A model generated the notes under the pieces. It was given only the letters and a program-made list of their open reading frames with translations. It had not been told where the DNA came from and did no database searches. Shown here piece after piece: positions 38,230 to 43,500 of a DNA stretch of 43,500 nucleotides. Source of the DNA: Candidatus Rokuibacteriota bacterium (lineage in GTDB: Bacteria > Methylomirabilota > Methylomirabilia > Rokubacteriales > CSP1-6); assembly GCA_003220195.1 (NCBI GenBank), contig QHRT01000087.1, positions 1 to 43,500 on the forward strand. The letters are read 5' to 3'. The translations under genes were made by a program, and so were the position numbers. Within the stretch, counting starts at the first letter, position 1, and every line of letters begins with the position of its first letter.

Positions 38230-38592
38230 ATGGCATCCAAACTGTACATCGGCGGCCTGTCATATTCCACGACGAGCGAAGGGCTCCGCGAGTTCTTCTC
38301 GCAGAGCGGCAACGTCCTCTCCGCCACCGTCATCACGGACCGATTCTCCGGACAGTCGCGCGGGTTCGGCTTCGTCGAGATGTCGACGGCCGAGGAAGCC
38401 CAGAACGCGATCTCGCAATTGAACGGCCGGGAACTGGACGGACGTCGGATCACCGTCGAGATCTCGAATCCGCAGGCGCGGACAGGTGGCGGTGGCGGAG
38501 GTCGCCCCGGCGGTGGCGGCCGCGGTCCCGGCGGTGGCGGTGGCCGCGAAGGCGGGTACGCGCACCGGCCGTCGAAACCGGTGAAGTGGTAG
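38230..38592 (+). CDS. RNA-binding protein, RRM plus Gly-rich tail
   Basis: KLYIGGLSYSTTSEGLREFFSQSGNV (RNP2), SRGFGFVEM (RNP1), poly-Gly C-terminus. Confidence 0.95.
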   Translation: MASKLYIGGLSYSTTSEGLREFFSQSGNVLSATVITDRFSGQSRGFGFVEMSTAEEAQNAISQLNGRELDGRRITVEISNPQARTGGGGGGRPGGGGRGPGGGGGREGGYAHRPSKPVKW

Positions 38593-38654
38593 CGTCCCGT
38601 ATTCCCTGACGACGCGAGCACGGGCCAGCCGGTCATCGGCTGGCCCGTCGTGTT

Positions 38655-40502
38655 TCAGGCGGGCGTTCCGCTCGCGTCCGAGAAGATTCGCTCGTAGCGG
38701 CCGTAGTCCCGCGCCGCGTCGGCGTCGGAGCGCGGCGGGATCTCGCAGGACGTCGACAGGATGAAGGCGGAGCGCCGCGCCGCCGTGTCGATGCACCGGC
38801 GGACGTCGGCTTCCATCGCTTCCTTGCTCGTTTTCTCGAAGCGCGTCGCGTCGACGTTGCCGATGGCGACGGCACGGCCCTGCGCGACCTCGACGAACCG
38901 TTTGAGCTGGTCGACGTGCAGCGTCGGGTCGGCCTGCTGATCCAGGTCGAAGGAGATGGTCGTGAACCCGCAGGTGATCAGGTCGTCGTAGATCGGGTAG
39001 GTCGTGCCGCAGATGTGCGTCGTGACGCCGACCTTCTTCGCCTTGAAGTGGTCGACCAGCTCCTTGTGATAGGGCGCGATGAAGTCGCGATAGTTGTCCG
39101 GTGAGATCAGGCTGATCGACGCCGTGGGCTCCGAGAACGAGAGCCCGATGCCGGTCTTGACGATCGCGTCCCCCCACAGCTTGCAGAAGTCGGTCGTCAC
39201 GCGCATCAGCGCGTGGATGAAGTCGGGGTCCTCGAACGTGTCGAGCAGCATGACCTCGGGATTGCGCATCAGCATCGCGATCGTCCACGGGCCCACGGCG
39301 ACCGCGCCGGTGGCCGTGGGAAGCTTCGCGGCCACGAGCGCCTCACACTGCTCGAGGAATCCCGGCAGCCGCGCCGTCCGGTAGGGGTCGGGCATCGCGA
39401 TCGTCGCGAGCCGTGTCTTGTCCTCGGCCAGCACGTGCTCGTCGATCGACGGCACGACGTAGTCGGAATACTTGACGCCACACCCGAAGGCCTCGGCCTC
39501 CTTGGCCAGGTCGTTGTAGGCGAGCACGACGTCCGGCTGGTAGCGTTCGTAATAGTTCAGCATCGCGGTGATCGCGCGCGGCACGTTCGTGCAGTACTCC
39601 TCGATCGAGAGCCCGTCGAGCGTTCCGGCGAACGACGCGACGATCGGATAGGTCGGCACGCGGTCGGCGAACGAGCGCTTGTAGGCGGCCACCACGCGGT
39701 CGCGCGGGGTGTAGGCGTTGGTGCCCTTCTCGGCGTCCCACAGGCGGTTGGCTTCCATGTACTTGGGCGGCAGCTTGGCCTCGTACTCCATGAACTGCGT
39801 GATCGGGTAGCGGATCCCGCCGGCGTGCGTGCCGCGCAATCCCTCGATGATCTCCTCCATCCGATGCCACGGCACCGTGAACGCCATCTCGTGGTCCTGC
39901 GTCTGCCCGAAGATCCGGTCGCCGGAACACGGCAGGATCATCTGTGGCTCGTCGGTCCGCATCGTCGTCACGATGATGTCCGCGCACGCGACGCGCCCGC
40001 CGAACGAGGACGTGAGCTTCCCGCCGCGCTTCCACAAGGCCGCCTGGGTGAGGCGCATCACCTGGGCCGCGTTGCCGTAGATGCACACGAGGTGCGGCTC
40101 GAACGTCGCCCGATCGAGAGGAGCGACGAGCAGGGCGTGGTACTGTCCCGGCGGAAATCGATCGATCGCCGCCTCGGACCGCTGCCCCGCCTCCTTCGTC
40201 TCCGTGTACATCCCTTCGCAGAGCGTGCCCGAGGCGAAGAGGTGGTTCGGCTTCTCGAACCCGACCGCCGCGATGCCGAGCGCGCAGATGTGATCCTCGC
40301 GCGTCAAAGCGATCGTCCACCCGTACCGGCGCGCCATGTCGATGACCTGGCAATTCATGCTGAGCTTCTTGAAGTCCCGCGCCGGCCGGCGCGCCCGCTC
40401 GGGGATGGGCTCGTCGGGCCGCAGCATTCGAATGGCGACGGGAAACGTTTGCGGCCGGATGTACGTCTGAAGCTCACGATCCGCGGTCGTCGTGTCGATC
40501 AT
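38655..40502 (-). CDS. DUF169 - uroporphyrinogen decarboxylase (UroD/MtaA/CmuA-type) fusion protein
   Basis: N-term PVAIRMLRPDEPIPERARRPARDFKKLSMNCQVIDMARRYGWTIALTREDHICALGIAAVGF...; C-term CTNVPRAITAMLNYYERYQPDVVLAYNDLAKEAEAFGCGVKYSDYVVPSI...FSEPTASISLISPDNYRDFIAPYHKELVDHFKAKKVGVTTHICG. Confidence 0.82.
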   Translation of the reverse strand: MIDTTTADRELQTYIRPQTFPVAIRMLRPDEPIPERARRPARDFKKLSMNCQVIDMARRYGWTIALTREDHICALGIAAVGFEKPNHLFASGTLCEGMYTETKEAGQRSEAAIDRFPPGQYHALLVAPLDRATFEPHLVCIYGNAAQVMRLTQAALWKRGGKLTSSFGGRVACADIIVTTMRTDEPQMILPCSGDRIFGQTQDHEMAFTVPWHRMEEIIEGLRGTHAGGIRYPITQFMEYEAKLPPKYMEANRLWDAEKGTNAYTPRDRVVAAYKRSFADRVPTYPIVASFAGTLDGLSIEEYCTNVPRAITAMLNYYERYQPDVVLAYNDLAKEAEAFGCGVKYSDYVVPSIDEHVLAEDKTRLATIAMPDPYRTARLPGFLEQCEALVAAKLPTATGAVAVGPWTIAMLMRNPEVMLLDTFEDPDFIHALMRVTTDFCKLWGDAIVKTGIGLSFSEPTASISLISPDNYRDFIAPYHKELVDHFKAKKVGVTTHICGTTYPIYDDLITCGFTTISFDLDQQADPTLHVDQLKRFVEVAQGRAVAIGNVDATRFEKTSKEAMEADVRRCIDTAARRSAFILSTSCEIPPRSDADAARDYGRYERIFSDASGTPA

Positions 40503-40622
40503 GGCATCGAGACTACTCTCGGCGGGGATCTCGTGGCAACGGAGTGCCGGAAGTCGCCCACTTCGTTGCCATGACCTCTCTCGAAAATCCCGCCGCACGC
40601 GCGCGAGCCATCGGTACGATCC

Positions 40623-41375
40623 TTGCGGTGGCACTTCATCGTGAAACGGTGGGTCACGCTCGCAGTCGGCACGCTGATGGGCCAGTGGCTTGCCTTCGGC
40701 GGCAGCGAATCGCCGGCCCGCGCCTACAGCGCGGGAGTCGTCGCCTGGGATCGACAGGACTACGCCGAGGCCGCGCGCCGCTGGAGCCGCGCGACCGCCT
40801 TGCAGCCGGACAACCCGTACTTTCATTACAGGCTCGCCAGCGCGCTGAGCCGGCTCGGCCAGCGCACGTCGGCGGCCGACGCCTATCGCCTGGCGCTCCT
40901 GCTCGAGCCGCCGGATCACCTCGCGCGGCTCGCGAAGAACGAGCTCGTGCGACTGACCGACGACGCCCCGCCGCGGCCGCCGGCGGACGGTGGCAGCGTC
41001 GCTCTCGACCTCGCGAACGGGGTGTGGATCGTCCCCGTCACCCTGAACGGCGTGCGCTCCGCGCGGTTCTTGCTCGATACGGGCGCGAGCGTCTCCCTGA
41101 TCGCGCCGGCGCTGGCGCAGCGTCTCTCGCTGTCGGCCGCGGACGGACCCCAGCCTCTCCAGCCGCAACCCGTTGCGGGTCTCACCACCGGCCCGGCGGT
41201 CAGGATTCCGTCGCTGCGCGTCGGAGACGTCGAGATCAGGAACACCCTGGCCGTCGTGCACGATCCCGGGCCGCCCGTCGACGGCATCCTGGGGAACACG
41301 TTCCTCGGTCGCTTCCGGGTCACCATCGACTCGGACGAGAAGAGGCTCGTGCTCGTCCCGCTCGTGCGCGACTGA
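40623..41375 (+). CDS. TPR-containing retropepsin-like aspartic protease (start uncertain: TTG 40623 or GTG 40641)
   Basis: TPR-like AYSAGVVAWDRQDYAEAARRWSRATALQPDNPYFHYRLASAL then SARFLLDTGASVSLIAPALA and VDGILGNTFLGRF. Confidence 0.82.
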   Translation: MRWHFIVKRWVTLAVGTLMGQWLAFGGSESPARAYSAGVVAWDRQDYAEAARRWSRATALQPDNPYFHYRLASALSRLGQRTSAADAYRLALLLEPPDHLARLAKNELVRLTDDAPPRPPADGGSVALDLANGVWIVPVTLNGVRSARFLLDTGASVSLIAPALAQRLSLSAADGPQPLQPQPVAGLTTGPAVRIPSLRVGDVEIRNTLAVVHDPGPPVDGILGNTFLGRFRVTIDSDEKRLVLVPLVRD

Positions 41376-41465
41376 CGCACGCGGGATCGCCACGCTTCTC
41401 CACGCTCCCTGGCACGCTGAAAACCCGGGCGCTCGATGCCGTGAAAGAACTACCTGGAGGACGTC

Positions 41466-42852
<1,387 letters not shown>

Positions 42853-42878
42853 CGCTCGCGGCCTGAACAAGCGATCTT

Positions 42879-42930
42879 CCTGGCCCCCTCGTCGCCCCTG
42901 TCAGCGGGGCGGCGGGGTGACCAGGTCACC
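42879..42930 (+). other. GC-rich hairpin overlapping a palindrome between malic enzyme and the DksA-like gene
   Basis: cctgg...gcccc-tgtca..ggggc...ccagg hairpin; ggtgacc-a-ggtcacc at 42916-42930. Confidence 0.5.
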
Positions 42931-43031
42931 TGCCTCCGGACCGTCCCGGGCGACACGCCTCCGCCAAATCCGCGGGCATCCTGTCCCGAAAGCCGGGTAA
43001 TTTGCCCGACCCCTCCGCGCGGGAAATGATT

Positions 43032-43047
43032 CGGCACAGGCGTTGCA
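43032..43047 (+). promoter_or_regulatory. Sigma54 (-24/-12) promoter
   Basis: CGGCACA-GGCG-TTGCA; GG and GC elements correctly spaced; predicted +1 about 30 nt before the GTG start and upstream of the SD gggaggagg. Confidence 0.6.
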
Positions 43048-43090
43048 CGAGCCTGGCGCGCGGTTACGGCCCAACGGGAGGAGGCGGATT

Positions 43091-43492
43091 GTGGACACGA
43101 TTAGGGAGACTTTGGAACGCGAGCTCAGGACAGTGATGAGCCGCCTGCGGCTTCTGGAAGGCGCGGTCCTGCTCACGGAGTCACTGGGAACGCTCGGGGA
43201 CAATACGCCGTTCGCCGACGAGGTGGACGAGATCCAGGCCAACGAGCGACGGGAAATCGGGTTCGCCACGCGCGAGCTGCTCGTCGACCGTGTGAACCGC
43301 CTCGTCGCAGCCCTGGACCGGCTGCGTGACGGGGAGTACGGGGTCTGCATCGAATGCGGAGAGTCGATTGCTCCGGCACGCCTCAGAGTCATGCCGGAGG
43401 TGGCCACCTGCGTGCGCTGTCAGGATCGACTCGAGCGGACGAGTCACCAGCTCGAAGCGGTGGGCGTCGGAGCGGACGCGGAAGACGATTGA
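43091..43492 (+). CDS. DksA/TraR-type C4 zinc-finger protein
   Basis: VDTIRETLERELRTVMSRLRLLEG...ALDRLRDGEYGVCIECGESIAPARLRVMPEVATCVRCQDRLE; GTG start, strong SD. Confidence 0.88.
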   Translation: MDTIRETLERELRTVMSRLRLLEGAVLLTESLGTLGDNTPFADEVDEIQANERREIGFATRELLVDRVNRLVAALDRLRDGEYGVCIECGESIAPARLRVMPEVATCVRCQDRLERTSHQLEAVGVGADAEDD

Positions 43493-43500
43493 TCACGGAC

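Noticed and set aside
41405-41425. TGGCACG near 41410 as a sigma54 -24 element
   Set aside because: No TTGC(A/T) at the required -12 spacing (ctgaaaaccc follows).

Overview
High-GC bacterial chromosomal window, dense and mostly + strand; the style suggests a Rokubacteria/Methylomirabilota-like soil lineage, which is inference only. Contents in order: ccmC (partial)/ccmB/ccmA and htpX on the minus strand; the classic DUF177-rpmF-plsX-fabH-fabD-fabG-acpP-fabF-rnc cluster; an M50 protease; an SDR and an aminoethylphosphonate/iron-type ABC transporter; a Cys/Met PLP enzyme; a hybrid histidine kinase; a methyltransferase; an M28 peptidase; an AhpD/CMD-family gene; a corrinoid/homocysteine-methyltransferase/MetH-activation cluster; enoyl-CoA hydratase and CaiB; aroK; an Hcy-methyltransferase/MTHFR fusion; an amidase and a D-aminoacylase; an NtrB/NtrC-like pair; an RRM protein; a DUF169-UroD fusion; a TPR-retropepsin; an ACT-malic enzyme; and a DksA-like protein. 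Main discoveries: (1) the AhpD/CMD gene at 22153-22698 is split in the ORF track only by an in-frame TGA at the second position of its CxxC motif (NGCPF-TGA-IDINASRG), followed at SECIS-compatible distance by a perfect 7-bp hairpin, so it is a probable selenoprotein. (2) Two ~170-bp inverted copies of a multi-hairpin repeat (10495-10663 and 26364-26536) differ by several compensatory base-pair changes, so the element is under structural selection. (3) The syntenic RNase III has no dsRBD and lacks two of the four catalytic metal ligands. (4) A DUF169-UroD fusion and a dispersed 'split MetH' set are present. (5) Several genes carry short internal deletions with frame changes, which may be real decay or assembly/gap artefacts.
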